Part shown: piece after piece, positions 30,762-39,564 of the stretch
How positions within the stretch are numbered: the stretch's first letter is position 1
How the letters are laid out: each line of letters starts with the position of its first letter
Source of the DNA: Clostridiales bacterium
GTDB taxonomy: Bacteria > Bacillota > Clostridia > Lachnospirales > Anaerotignaceae
Length of the DNA: 42,103 nucleotides
Assembly: GCA_018364635.1 (NCBI GenBank)
Contig: JAGZLR010000017.1
Location: forward strand, 1 to 42,103
Reading direction: 5' to 3'
Made by a program: the position numbers and the translations under genes
The notes under the pieces: generated by a model
Database searches by the model: none
Seen by the model: only the letters and a program-made list of their open reading frames with translations
What the model was told of the DNA's origin: nothing

Positions 30762-31955
30762 ATGAAGTATAATTTTGATGAAGTAATCGACCGAAGAGGT
30801 ACAAATGCTATGACGACAGATGGATATAAATCTTATATTTTTCACGATCCAGACATAACATTTCCGTTTCCTGAGGAGGAATTCATTCGAATGTGGGTGG
30901 CGGATATGGATTTTGCAGTAGCACCTGAAATTCTAGATGGCATCAGAGGTCGGCTGGAACAAAAGATATTGGGATATACAGAACTGACAGACCCTATGTA
31001 TTATAGGGTATTTAGTCAATGGTGCCAAAAACGATATGACTGGAAGGTAGATAGAGAGCAGATAGTGACAAGTCCTGGCATTGTTGCAGCTCTTCGAGAT
31101 TTAGTACATTTGATTTTAAATACAGGGGACAAAGTATTGATTCTTACCCCTAGTTATAGACCTTTTCAGGCAGCTGCAAAGGACAATGGTCTAGAGATTA
31201 TCTGTTCCGATCTTTTGGTTGATCAAGATGGCTATTATACCATAGATTTTGAGGATTTTAGAAAAAAGGCATCCTGTCCCGAGATAAGGCTTTGTATTTT
31301 CTGTAACCCGCATAATCCTTCCGGGCGAATCTGGACAGAAAAAGAGTTAAAACAGGTATCTGATATTTTGCAGAAAAATGATCTGTGGGTGATCTCTGAT
31401 GAAATCCATTGTGATATCCTGCGGACTGGGCTTACCCATATACCACTTGCAAAAGTTATGGGAGACTATAAGAAAATGATTACCTGTATGTCTGTGAGCA
31501 AGACATTTAACTTAGCTGGAATGATGTTTTCCAACATTATTATTACAGATAAGAAATTAAGATACCGCTGGAAAAAAACACATAATGGATTGGACAATCC
31601 TCTTAGTGTCGCTGCTGCTCAGGCTGCGTATGAAAGAGGAGAAAACTGGTTGACTCAAATGAAAAAATATGTAGATGAAAACTTTCAAGTATTGGACCAA
31701 TTTATTAAGGAGAGACTTCCAAAAGCAGTATTTTGCATCCCAGAAGCAACTTATTTAGCGTGGATTGATATTTCTGCCTATGTGGATGGGAAAGAATTTT
31801 TGCCTTTGTTATTTGCAAGAAAAGGGAAAATTCTTCTTGAAGGTGGAGATATGTTTGTACAAAACGCAGAGGGGAAAATTCGTTTGAATTTGGCATGCCC
31901 AAGATCAGTGTTGATGGAAGGCCTCCAACGTATAGAAAAGGTATTGATAAATTAA
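30762..31955 (+). CDS. patB: PatB/MalY-type PLP-dependent C-S lyase (cystathionine beta-lyase)
   Basis: 397 residues, fold-type I PLP enzyme. The start 'YNFDEVIDRRGTNAMTTDGY' and 'MWVADMDFAVAPEI' are the MalY/PatB hallmark; PLP lysine K247 is in 'SVSKTFNLAGMMFSN'. 'FCNPHNPSGRIW' and 'ISDEIHCDI' give the other cofactor contacts, and 'LEGGDMF...IRLNLACPRSVL' holds the substrate-carboxylate Arg. It probably cleaves cystathionine or cysteine conjugates, releasing homocysteine or sulfide, pyruvate and ammonia. It follows hslO by 51 bases with GGGAGG. A terminator is downstream. Confidence 0.92.
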   Translation: MKYNFDEVIDRRGTNAMTTDGYKSYIFHDPDITFPFPEEEFIRMWVADMDFAVAPEILDGIRGRLEQKILGYTELTDPMYYRVFSQWCQKRYDWKVDREQIVTSPGIVAALRDLVHLILNTGDKVLILTPSYRPFQAAAKDNGLEIICSDLLVDQDGYYTIDFEDFRKKASCPEIRLCIFCNPHNPSGRIWTEKELKQVSDILQKNDLWVISDEIHCDILRTGLTHIPLAKVMGDYKKMITCMSVSKTFNLAGMMFSNIIITDKKLRYRWKKTHNGLDNPLSVAAAQAAYERGENWLTQMKKYVDENFQVLDQFIKERLPKAVFCIPEATYLAWIDISAYVDGKEFLPLLFARKGKILLEGGDMFVQNAEGKIRLNLACPRSVLMEGLQRIEKVLIN

Positions 31956-32055
31956 GAAATCGAAACAATACAAAAGACGGATTTTTATTTGAAAAATTTT
32001 TTGGAAAATAAAGTGAGTTTTTTATATATTGACTTATATAGAAACAAAAAATATG

Positions 32056-32083
32056 GCTGCTGAAAAGAAGGCAGCTTTTTTTA
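32056..32083 (+). terminator. Terminator between the lyase and cfa
   Basis: GCTGC (32056-32060) with GCAGC (32071-32075), short stem, followed by TTTTTTTATGG. The stop of the lyase is ~100 bases upstream. Confidence 0.65.
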
Positions 32084-32211
32084 TGGAGATATTTAATAGT
32101 GAAGTGGATAGATTGGAAGAATAATATTTCGAGAAAAAGATAAGATAAACATCAGATAATTAAAAAACAGCATTTCGTTTTTATAGAAGCCATGAAAAAG
32201 GGAGATAGAGT

Positions 32212-33378
32212 ATGTTATTAACAGAAAGTCTAATTCGTACTATGTTGAGAGATTTTATTTCTGTACCTTTCTGTCTTGATTTTGAAGGTCATCAGGAAAT
32301 GCTAGGAGAAGGAGCGCCTTATTTTACTGTTCATATTCAAAAGGATATTTCGGCAAAGGCATTGATGGAAAGTACTTCTTTGGCATTAGGAGAAGCATAT
32401 ATGAGAGGGGATATAACAGTAGATGGAGACCTTTATGAAGTTCTTTGTCTTTTGTTGAAGAATATAGATCGGTTTATGACAGATCAAAAAGGATTATGAC
32501 GTATTTTGTTTCCATCAGAGTCAAAAAGTAACCAAATGAAACAGGTCTCAAGTCATTATGATATTGGAAATGACTTTTATGAAAAATGGCTGGATGAAAC
32601 AATGAGTTATTCATGTGCATATTTTGGAAAGGATACGGATAGTCTTTTTCAAGCCCAAGAGACAAAAGTGGATCGAATACTAAAAAAGCTTTATCTGAGG
32701 CCTGGTATGAGATTATTGGATATAGGCTGTGGATGGGGGTATTTATTGATTAGAGCGGCAAAAGAGTACGGTGTCAAAGGCTGCGGAATTACTTTAAGCA
32801 GAGAACAAAAAGCTTTATTTGAAGAGAAAATAAGAAAAGAAAATTTAGAAGATCAATTATCTGTCAAACTAATGGACTATCGAGACTTGAAAAAGAGTGG
32901 ATTGAAGTTTGATCGTGCAGTTAGTGTCGGTATGTTGGAACATGTTGGACGAGACTTTTATGGATTATTTTTAGATTGTGTAAAAGATGTACTAAAGGAT
33001 GGAGGATTATTCCTACTGCACTTTATCAGTGCATTAAAAGAATTTCCTGGAGATGCATGGATTAAGAAATATATCTTTCCGGGTGGTGTGGTGCCTAGTT
33101 TAAGAGAAATACTGCATGAAATGGGTGAAAAAAATTTATATACACTGGATGTGGAAAGTTTAAGACGACATTATGAAAAGACACTTTTGTGTTGGAGAGA
33201 AAATTTCCAAAAATGTAGAAGAGAAATAGAGTATGAAAAGGGTATAGAGTTTACTAGAATGTGGGACTTATATTTAGCTAGCTGTGCAGGGGCATTTCAT
33301 ACTGGGGTAGTGGATCTGCATCAGATTCTAATGTCCAAAGGGATTAATAACCAGTTACCAATGATAAGATGGTATTAA
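32212..33378 (+). pseudogene. cfa: Cyclopropane-fatty-acyl-phospholipid synthase, interrupted by an in-frame TGA
   Basis: Read through base 32497 the frame is a full-length CFA synthase (~388 codons; family ~380-395). The N-terminal part (32212-32496) has 'LGEAYMRGDITVDGDLYEVL'. The SAM-methyltransferase part has 'VSSHYDIGNDFYEKWLDETM', 'SYSCAYF', SAM motif 'LLDIGCGWGYLLIRAAKEYG', 'VSVGMLEHVG' and 'FPGGVVPSLREI'. A TGA (32497-32499) separates them after 'DQKGL'; nothing is missing on either side and the frame is the same. TGA is an ordinary stop elsewhere in the window (kdpE, chrA). The second part could start only at TTG 32506 or ATG 32536 with a poor RBS. Either a recent nonsense mutation, a sequencing error, or a protein made in two pieces. 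The enzyme adds a methylene bridge to membrane lipids. Confidence 0.88.
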
Positions 33379-33657
33379 AAAAAATTTGTAATTTTTAAAG
33401 AAGATTATATACATTTTTATAAATAAAATATAGATTTTCTATAGCAAAAACTACAAGATAAAAAATTTGTAAGGAAAATGAAAGAATCATGCAGGACATA
33501 TTTCAGACGTATCGTTTATACTTTCCGTATATAGGAGAAAATACGAAAAGGTAGACATAGAAAAAAGTCTTCCTAAAAAAGACATAAGAAGGCTGAAGCC
33601 GCATATAAATAAAACGGTATCAGCAGAGGAAAACGAGGAAAAGGGGAGAATACATCT

Positions 33658-34302
33658 ATGGAAAACAATTATCAGGAAAATAACACAGCGGTGATTATTG
33701 GCAGAGTAAAAGAAACGCCGGTATTTAGTCATCAAGTCTATGGAGAAGGGTTTTATCGGATGGAGATAGAAGCTGATCGGTTAAGCGAGAATGCAGACTT
33801 GCTTCCAGTGACTTTTTCTGATCGCCTAATCAATAAAGATACCATTACACCAGGATTATTAGTCTGTGTACGAGGCCAACTAAGAAGTTATAACAATTAT
33901 ACAGGAAAGAAGAGCCGTTTAGTGCTCACCGTATTTGCAAGGGATATTGAGATTGAGGAGGAAACAGAGGAGAATCCAAATCAGATAGTTCTGAATGGAT
34001 TCATCTGTAAAAAACCAGTTTACAGAAAGACACCTTTTGGCAGAGAAATTGCCGATATTCTTTTAGCAGTAAATCGTGCGTATAATAAAAGTGATTATAT
34101 ACCATGTATTGCTTGGGGAAGAAATGCACGGTTTGCAGGCACTCTTGAAGTAGGCACAAATGTGCGTATTACAGGAAGAATTCAAAGCCGAAAGTATCAG
34201 AAACATATTGGGGATACGGTAGAAGAACGAGTAGCATATGAAGTGAGTGCTTCTAAAATTGAATCTAGTGATTCGCTAGATGTCGATCCCCACACCGCGT
34301 GA
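33658..34302 (+). CDS. Single-stranded-DNA-binding-protein-like, two OB folds
   Basis: 214 residues with two tandem OB folds instead of the single fold of normal SSB. The first (~1-105) has 'NNTAVIIGRVKETPVFSHQV', 'FYRMEIEADRL', 'LLVCVRGQLRSYNNYTGKKS'. The second (~108-200) has 'NQIVLNGFICKKPVYRKTPF', 'ADILLAVNRAYNKSDYIPCI', 'GTNVRITGRIQSRKYQ'. Both carry the SSB beta pattern. It lacks the acidic C-terminal tip (DDDLPF type) by which SSB recruits partners. Similar two-fold SSB relatives occur in Clostridia, separate from the main ssb gene. Its special function is unknown. GGGGAGAA is 8 bases before the ATG. Confidence 0.82.
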   Translation: MENNYQENNTAVIIGRVKETPVFSHQVYGEGFYRMEIEADRLSENADLLPVTFSDRLINKDTITPGLLVCVRGQLRSYNNYTGKKSRLVLTVFARDIEIEEETEENPNQIVLNGFICKKPVYRKTPFGREIADILLAVNRAYNKSDYIPCIAWGRNARFAGTLEVGTNVRITGRIQSRKYQKHIGDTVEERVAYEVSASKIESSDSLDVDPHTA

Positions 34303-34309
34303 CTGGTCA

Positions 34310-34338
34310 TTGACAAATAGAGGGAAATATTGTAGAAT
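34310..34338 (+). promoter_or_regulatory. Strong promoter of the adenosyltransferase gene
   Basis: TTGACA (34310-34315), exactly 17 bases, TAGAAT (34333-34338). Start near 34345, leader ~89 bases. The leader has a 5-bp hairpin CAGGT-GAAT-ACCTG followed by CTTTTG (34351-34370). It is too short for a cobalamin riboswitch. Confidence 0.8.
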
Positions 34339-34433
34339 GAGGCTGATTTACAGGTGAATACCTGCTTTTGTGCTATACAAAAAGAAAAAGATGGCAGAAA
34401 TTGCTGTTGAAATACTGATCGGAGTTGAATTAT

Positions 34434-34934
34434 GTGGAAAAAGGATATACCTTTTTATATTATGGCGATGGCAGGGGAAAGACTACTTTGGCTATTGGTC
34501 AGGGTTTGAGAGCTGTCGGCGAAGGACTAAGTGTGATTTTTATTCAGTATTTAGACTACAATAACAATAAGGAGTTTATCCCTCTGAAAGATTTGGAGCC
34601 GGAATTTAAGGTGTTTCGTTTTGAAAAGATGCGCGATGGCGTTGATTTGAAAAATGAGGAAGAATGTCGTGAAATTCGAAGTGAAGTTATGAATGGATTT
34701 CATTTTAGCCGAAAGATTATGGATACTGGCGAATGTGACATGTTAATTTTAGATGGTATTGTAGACGCAGCTGCGGCTGGTTTTTTGACAGAAGAAAATA
34801 TTTCAGATTTACTAGAACGAAAACCAGAACGTATGAGTTTGATTTTGACTGGTGGAAGCCGCAACGAGACAGTAGTGAAGCTAGCAGATTATGTATACGA
34901 AATTCGGACAGAAAAATCACCACAGTTAGAGTAA
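34434..34934 (+). CDS. cobO: Cob(I)yrinic acid a,c-diamide adenosyltransferase (BtuR/CobO type)
   Basis: 166 residues from GTG 34434. GGAG (34421-34424) sits 9 bases upstream of it, whereas the TTG at 34425 would touch the RBS. It is a P-loop enzyme that moves adenosyl from ATP to the cobalt of corrinoids to make adenosylcobalamin. P-loop GDGRGKTT at 11-18; 'LAIGQGLRAVGEGLSVIFIQ', 'DMLILDGIVDAAAAGFLTEE', and 'LILTGGSRNETVVKLADYVY' (the TGR-type end is changed to TGGSRN) follow the BtuR/CobA plan. It is short for the family (typically 170-200) but complete. It has its own promoter and terminator; no other B12 gene is nearby. Confidence 0.85.
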   Translation: MEKGYTFLYYGDGRGKTTLAIGQGLRAVGEGLSVIFIQYLDYNNNKEFIPLKDLEPEFKVFRFEKMRDGVDLKNEEECREIRSEVMNGFHFSRKIMDTGECDMLILDGIVDAAAAGFLTEENISDLLERKPERMSLILTGGSRNETVVKLADYVYEIRTEKSPQLE

Positions 34935-34940
34935 AAGAGA

Positions 34941-34972
34941 AAAACATCTTCCTTTTGGAAGATGTTTTTTTG
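34941..34972 (+). terminator. Terminator after the adenosyltransferase gene
   Basis: Perfect 12-bp stem (34941-34952 with 34957-34968), UUUU loop, followed by a T tract. Confidence 0.92.
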
Positions 34973-35262
34973 ATCAAGAAGAAAGAGGTTACTCTAGGAC
35001 GATAAAACAGTAGATTTATAATAGAATAGAGATCAGGTCACTCCTAATACTTAACAAATATAAAAAAGAAATAAAAAATTAGTTTTTGCCCTTGAAATAT
35101 TTAAAAAATCAAGCAAATTAAAACTTTTTTTCATCTAAAGATAGCAATTTTAAATAGATGAGAGAATTAAAACGATACTCTATACCAAAAAGCACAGGTG
35201 CCAACAGTAAAATTTCTTGGTTTTTGGGCTTTGGATGGGGGAAACTAATTCAATGAGACTTC
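34973..35262. other. Gene-free AT-rich stretch between convergent genes
   Basis: I find no ORF, repeat or clear terminator for the leftward CoA-transferase here. A G-rich plus-strand run lies at 35233-35240. Confidence 0.5.
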
Positions 35263-36549
35263 TTAGAGTTCACTAGTTTTGAGAGACTGCTCTAGGTTAG
35301 ATCGAAATTTTGGATGTGCAATATCAATCAGAGCTTTTGCTCTTTCTTTCATTGATTTTCCCCATAAATCAGCAATGCCATATTCTGTTACAATATATTG
35401 TACATCAAATCGGCTGGTAGTAACAGGAGTATCTGATGGGAGAAATGGCACAATTCTTGAAACGGCACCTTGACAGGCTATGGACGGAAGTGCTAAAAAT
35501 GATTTTCCTCCTTTTGACATAGAAGCGCCACGAACAAAGTCAGCTTGGCCACCGATCCCACTGTAAGGTGCACCTGAAATAGTGTCAGCATTTACTTGTC
35601 CTAAAAGATCAACCTGTAGACAGGAATTGATGGATATAACATTGTCATTTTGTGCAATGATGCGAGGATTATTGACAAAATCTACAGGAAGCATGGCGAT
35701 TGTTGGATTATGATCTATAAACTCAAAGAGTTTTTTTGAGCCAACAGCAAAGGTTGCTACACTTACACCAGAGCAAATATTTTTTCTTTTATTATTGATA
35801 ACGCCTATGCGGCATAGATCTACAATGCCGTCTGTCAAAAGTTCTGTATGAATACCAAGGTCATTTTTTTCTTTTAATAGAGAGAGAACAATATCTGGAA
35901 TCCCGCCGATACCTGCTTGTAGGCACGCTCCGTCTTGAATCAATGGAGCGATCAATCCTGCAATTGTTTTTTCTGTTTCTCCGGCACGGCCCATTATGAC
36001 TTCTTTCAGCGGGGATGGATGTTCTACAGCCCAAGTAATTTGGTCCATATGAATTTTAATACCGTCGGTCCGCGGAAGAAGAGGATTGATTTGAGCAATG
36101 ATTGTTTTAGCAGATTCCATTCCAGCTTTTGACCAATCACCGGCTAAAGAAAAGCTGCAATTGCCATTTTCATCTGGAGGTGTCACATGAATAAGAAATA
36201 CATCAGGTTGAAATATAGTTTTAATCCAATAGGGATAGTCTTTAAAAAAGAGGGGGGTATATTTGATCCGTCCTTGTCTATAAGCAGCACGGGAGTTGGA
36301 AGAAAGAAAAGAACAGTAACATGTCAGCATGTCCTTATATTCTTCTGAAAAATATGGTTCTTTACAATAGCAAACAGAGGAAAACAACTTTAGGTCTTTT
36401 AACTCATTTTTTCTTCTGAGTATTGCATTTACAAGATATTCAGATAGCATAAGCCCTTGCTGTAAAAGTATCTTATCGCCGCTATGTATTTTTTTGGCTG
36501 CTTCATCTGCAGTGAGAAGTTTTGAAGCATATTTTTTTTGCCAGTCCAT
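35263..36549 (-). CDS. Acetyl-CoA hydrolase/transferase family CoA-transferase
   Basis: 428 residues from ATG 36549 (AAAGGATC 7-8 bases upstream; the longer start at 36579 has no RBS). It belongs to the class of 4-hydroxybutyrate and butyryl-CoA:acetate CoA-transferases, which form a glutamyl-CoA intermediate. The catalytic glutamate is E236 in 'LGIHTELLTDG'. 'GACLQAGIGGIPDIVLSLL', 'GAPYSGIGGQADFVRGASMS' and 'YIVTEYGIADLWGKSMKERA' are family blocks. Which acyl group it uses cannot be told. In gut Clostridia such enzymes recycle acetate and release butyrate or related acids. It is monocistronic. Confidence 0.9.
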   Translation of the reverse strand: MDWQKKYASKLLTADEAAKKIHSGDKILLQQGLMLSEYLVNAILRRKNELKDLKLFSSVCYCKEPYFSEEYKDMLTCYCSFLSSNSRAAYRQGRIKYTPLFFKDYPYWIKTIFQPDVFLIHVTPPDENGNCSFSLAGDWSKAGMESAKTIIAQINPLLPRTDGIKIHMDQITWAVEHPSPLKEVIMGRAGETEKTIAGLIAPLIQDGACLQAGIGGIPDIVLSLLKEKNDLGIHTELLTDGIVDLCRIGVINNKRKNICSGVSVATFAVGSKKLFEFIDHNPTIAMLPVDFVNNPRIIAQNDNVISINSCLQVDLLGQVNADTISGAPYSGIGGQADFVRGASMSKGGKSFLALPSIACQGAVSRIVPFLPSDTPVTTSRFDVQYIVTEYGIADLWGKSMKERAKALIDIAHPKFRSNLEQSLKTSEL

Positions 36550-36618
36550 GGTATCAGATCCTTTCTGAGACTTAAACAAAATTAATGTTCGGAATGTTAC
36601 CCCAAGTGATGATAGCTG

Positions 36619-36648
36619 AAACGGCAGTCAAAAATGACTGCCGTTTTT
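36619..36648. terminator. Hairpin between the aminotransferase and CoA-transferase genes
   Basis: 12-bp perfect stem AAACGGCAGTCA/TGACTGCCGTTT (36619-36630 with 36635-36646), AAAA loop. The T tract is good only on the plus strand (TTTTTAT), yet both neighbours run leftward. It may still end antisense or opposite-strand transcription. Confidence 0.65.
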
Positions 36649-36688
36649 ATGATCTTTTCATCTTTTTGTTTGAAATGATGTAATTATC

Positions 36689-37858
36689 TTATTGTTCTTT
36701 CTCTAACTTTTCAACAAATGCCCGTAGACGGCGCAGTCCCTCTACTAAATCCGGCTCACTGGTGACATAGCTCATACGAATATATCCCTCACCACTTTGC
36801 CCAAAACACATGCCTGGGGAAAACACAACATGGTGTTCTTCTAAAGCACGCAAGCAAAAGGTTAAACTATCAAGACCTGTTTTTTTAATGTTGACAAAAG
36901 CGTAAAAAGCGCCTTTTGGTTTCGTTAGCGACAGAAGCGGCATAGAATTGATCTCTTTGATGACGATTTCTCTGTTTTTGGCATACTGATTTTTCATTTG
37001 TTCCAGTGTGTCATTTGGGCCGGTGATGGCTGCTAATGCTGCACGTTGAGCAATTGGCGTACAGCAGCTAACCAAATACTCTTGAATTTTAGTTAACTGA
37101 GAGATGATAGATTGATCTGCTGCCAAAAAACCACATCTCCAGCCTGTCATTGCAAATGTTTTGGAAACGCTGTCAATGAGAATAGAACGTTTTTTCATAC
37201 CAGGAATAGAAAGTACTGAAAAATATTGTGCACCATCATAGACAAAATCTTGGTAAACTTCATCACTAATCAGATAGAGGTCATATTCCTCGCAAATTGC
37301 AGCAATCATACGAAGAGTTCTTTCTGTTAATACACCCCCCGTTGGATTACATGGGGAGTTAATCAAAATTGCCTTTGTTTTTGGTGTGATTGCTTTTCGA
37401 ATATCTTCTTCACGAAGCTGAAAATCATCCTCCTCTCGCTGTAAAACAGGAACAGCGATACCGCCTGGAAGCTGGATTTCTCCATAATAATTGGTATAAC
37501 AAGGGTCCTGAATGATCACTTCATCCCCTGGATTTAAAAGCACTGTCATTAGTCCTGAAAGGGCCTGCATTCCACCAATTGTAATCATAATTTCTTCAGG
37601 AGTATAATCCACCTGTTTTTTTCTATGAAAATACTCTGAAACAGCCTTTCTCAGTTCATAGATTCCCGCATTTGCCACATAATGAGTGTCACCATCATCA
37701 ATACATTTTTTTGCCGCCTGTGTAATATGGGAGGCAGCTGTAAAGCCTGGTTCTCCAACAGCAAAGCTGATTGCGTCAGGAATTTTTTCTGCTTTATCGA
37801 ACATAACACGGATTGGTGAAGCTTGCATGTTGACAACAGATTGACATAAAGGTTTCAT
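36689..37858 (-). CDS. PLP-dependent aminotransferase, class I/II (aspartate-aminotransferase-like)
   Basis: 389 residues. PLP lysine is K233 ('SVSKTFAMTGWRCGFLA'). Other landmarks are 'AISFAVGEPGFTAASHI', 'ITIGGMQALSGLMTVLLNPG', 'LINSPCNPTGGVLTERTL', 'LISDEVYQDFVYDG' and the substrate-binding Arg in 'GEGYIRMSYVTSEPDLVEGL'. It fits subgroup I-gamma aminotransferases that act on aspartate, aromatic or related amino acids; the true substrate is not readable. The start is preceded by AAAGGGGCC on the coding strand, a modest RBS. Runs divergently from sigG. Confidence 0.88.
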   Translation of the reverse strand: MKPLCQSVVNMQASPIRVMFDKAEKIPDAISFAVGEPGFTAASHITQAAKKCIDDGDTHYVANAGIYELRKAVSEYFHRKKQVDYTPEEIMITIGGMQALSGLMTVLLNPGDEVIIQDPCYTNYYGEIQLPGGIAVPVLQREEDDFQLREEDIRKAITPKTKAILINSPCNPTGGVLTERTLRMIAAICEEYDLYLISDEVYQDFVYDGAQYFSVLSIPGMKKRSILIDSVSKTFAMTGWRCGFLAADQSIISQLTKIQEYLVSCCTPIAQRAALAAITGPNDTLEQMKNQYAKNREIVIKEINSMPLLSLTKPKGAFYAFVNIKKTGLDSLTFCLRALEEHHVVFSPGMCFGQSGEGYIRMSYVTSEPDLVEGLRRLRAFVEKLEKEQ

Positions 37859-38004
37859 TTTTTGGCCCCTTTCTTAGAGGAATTTTTTGCATATTTTCAT
37901 TATTCATATTGCCTCTAAAACAACGATTTGTCAAGCTGTATGTCGGTTTTTGCGGGTATAAAAAAAGCTCAATTGTCCATCCTTAGGAACAAGGAGGAAT
38001 GGCC

Positions 38005-38775
38005 ATGTATAACAAAGTTGAGATATGCGGCGTTAATACCAGCAAACTGCCTATATTAAATCCTGTGCAGAAAAAATTGCTCTTTGAACGAATTAAGCAA
38101 GGAGACGAGGAGGCCCGTCGACAATACATTTATGGCAATTTACGTCTGGTATTAAGTGTAATCCAGAGATTTTCCAACCGTGGCGAGTATATGGATGATT
38201 TATTCCAAGTGGGTTGCATTGGTTTGATTAAGGCGATTGATAATTTTGACGTGACACAAAATGTCCAGTTTTCTACTTATGCTGTGCCAATGATTATAGG
38301 GGAGGTACGGCGGTATTTGAGGGACAATAATGCAATCCGTGTCAGTCGTTCCTTAAGAGATACGGCATATAAAGCGTTACAGGTAAGAGAAAAACTTACT
38401 TCCGAAAAGGGGGAAGAGCCTCGTGTTGAAGATATTGCGAAGGAATTAGGCATTCCTAAAGAAGATGTAGTGATGGCAATGGATGCTATTCAGGATCCGG
38501 TAAGCCTTTTTGAACCAGTGTATCATGATGGTACAGATGCATTGTTTGTAATGGATCAAGTAAAAGATGAGAAGGATACAGATGCAGCGTGGTTAGAAAA
38601 TATTGCGATTCGTGAGGCTATGAGGAGGCTGACACCAAGAGAAAAACATATTTTGGAATTAAGATTTTTCCAGGGACGCACACAAATGGAAGTTTCAGAA
38701 GAGATTGGAATTAGTCAGGCACAGGTTTCTAGGTTGGAAAAAAGTGCTTTAGGACATATGAGAAAACATATGTAA
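38005..38775 (+). CDS. sigG: Sporulation sigma factor SigG
   Basis: 256 residues from the ATG at 38005 (AAGGAGG 7 bases upstream; the ATG at 37999 is too close). The N-terminus 'NKVEICGVNTSKLPIL' is diagnostic of sigma-G, the late forespore sigma factor. Region 2 has 'GNLRLVLSVIQRFSNRGEYM', 'DDLFQVGCIGLIKAIDNFDV' and 'FSTYAVPMIIGEVRRYLRDN'. Region 3 has 'RVEDIAKELGIPKEDVVMAM', and region 4 has 'LTPREKHILELRFFQGRTQM' with 'EIGISQAQVSRLEKSAL'. It shows the host can form spores. In other species it is switched on by sigma-F in the forespore and by itself; I could not find a convincing sigma-F/G promoter. A large terminator follows. Confidence 0.96.
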   Translation: MYNKVEICGVNTSKLPILNPVQKKLLFERIKQGDEEARRQYIYGNLRLVLSVIQRFSNRGEYMDDLFQVGCIGLIKAIDNFDVTQNVQFSTYAVPMIIGEVRRYLRDNNAIRVSRSLRDTAYKALQVREKLTSEKGEEPRVEDIAKELGIPKEDVVMAMDAIQDPVSLFEPVYHDGTDALFVMDQVKDEKDTDAAWLENIAIREAMRRLTPREKHILELRFFQGRTQMEVSEEIGISQAQVSRLEKSALGHMRKHM

Positions 38776-38842
38776 GTTTTCTAAGCTATTGTAATTTCAA
38801 ACTATAAAATGATAGAATGAAAATTAAGAATTCTGTTTGTAT

Positions 38843-38908
38843 TTCAGGGAAATGCATCTATAAAATAAAGTTTTCTTTATAAAAAGGATGCACTCCCTGA
38901 ATTTTTTT
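38843..38908 (+). terminator. Long three-segment terminator after sigG
   Basis: TTCAGGGA/TCCCTGAA (38843-38850 with 38894-38901), then TGCATC/GATGCA (38853-38858 with 38887-38892), then ATAAAG/CTTTAT (38865-38870 with 38875-38880) stack into one long hairpin followed by seven T. It is unusually long for this window. Confidence 0.85.
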
Positions 38909-38968
38909 GTCTTGGAATTTTTTAAGAATTCAAGAATACAGGTAGGACTTAAGTATAATTTTAAATGT

Positions 38969-39037
38969 GCCGGCATAAGTTTGTCCAAGAGGAGGTAAGG
39001 ACAATGGGATATAACAAAAGAAGCCGGCATAAGTTTG
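38969..39037 (+). repeat. 15-bp direct repeat across the spoIIM-like start
   Basis: GCCGGCATAAGTTTG occurs at 38969-38983 and again at 39023-39037, exactly 54 bases apart, one copy before the ribosome binding site and one inside the coding region. The following six bases are similar too (TCCAAG and ACAAAG). Confidence 0.9.
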
Positions 39038-39564
39038 ACAAAGGGAATACAAGGTGGGATAAAGTCTGGATTGCTATTTTTCTGTTGTTTTTTGTGTCCG
39101 TTATGGCAGGCGCAGTTTTTGGAAACCAGATTACGGTTCCTCAAGAACAAAGTTTTGTGGAAAATACATCGTATCTGTGGATAGTTTTAAAATATGAAAA
39201 ATATTTTCTACTGTTATTCACAGGCTTTTTTCTACCATTAGGTTGGATATTTTCAATTTTTGCTATTTTGCTTCAAGGTATTGTTACAGGCCTTAGCGGT
39301 ACAGCAGTTTTTCATACCGTTGATGGAGAACTATTTTGGAGTATGTTTTTCATATACTTTATTACGCATCTTATTTTTCTGCCACCATTTTTAGCAGCTG
39401 GAAAATTTACGTTATCTCGTTGTCTTCAGAAAACAAAATTGCCTTTATCAAGGCAGGAATTACAGACCCAACGTCAGGAAATATTTATATTACTTGCGGT
39501 TTCCGTGATACTGTCTATGATTGTCGCAGAAATTGAGAAATGTATTGTATTAGCTATACTATAA
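39004..39564 (+). CDS. SpoIIM-like membrane protein
   Basis: 186 residues from ATG 39004 (GAGGAGG upstream). A basic N-terminus ('GYNKRSRHKFDKGNTRWDK') is followed by four or five membrane helices; the first ends in 'GAVFGNQ', as SpoIIM proteins do ('GxxFG'). Size, topology and position directly before a xerD gene and after a sporulation sigma factor match SpoIIM, part of the DMP (SpoIID/M/P) engulfment machine. Sequence similarity is weak by eye, so it may instead be a SpoIIM-superfamily relative. Typical SpoIIM is ~200-215 residues. A 15-bp direct repeat brackets its start. Confidence 0.6.
   Translation: MGYNKRSRHKFDKGNTRWDKVWIAIFLLFFVSVMAGAVFGNQITVPQEQSFVENTSYLWIVLKYEKYFLLLFTGFFLPLGWIFSIFAILLQGIVTGLSGTAVFHTVDGELFWSMFFIYFITHLIFLPPFLAAGKFTLSRCLQKTKLPLSRQELQTQRQEIFILLAVSVILSMIVAEIEKCIVLAIL

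Noticed and set aside
32497..32499. Selenocysteine or other recoding of the cfa TGA
   Set aside because: TGA ends other genes in the window, CFA enzymes have no selenocysteine position there, and no obvious insertion hairpin follows.
33490..33555. 21-codon ORF upstream of the SSB-like gene
   Set aside because: No ribosome binding site and no family resemblance; likely chance.
34339..34433. Cobalamin riboswitch before the adenosyltransferase gene
   Set aside because: The leader is only ~90 bases and has no B12-box-like core; only a 5-bp hairpin is seen.
34370..34564. 64-residue ORF overlapping the adenosyltransferase gene
   Set aside because: It is a shadow of the cobO frame and has no RBS or conserved motif.
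37920..37980. Sigma-F/G promoter for sigG (GTATG ... GGGTATAAAA)
   Set aside because: The spacing between the two elements is ~11 bases, too short for these sigma factors.
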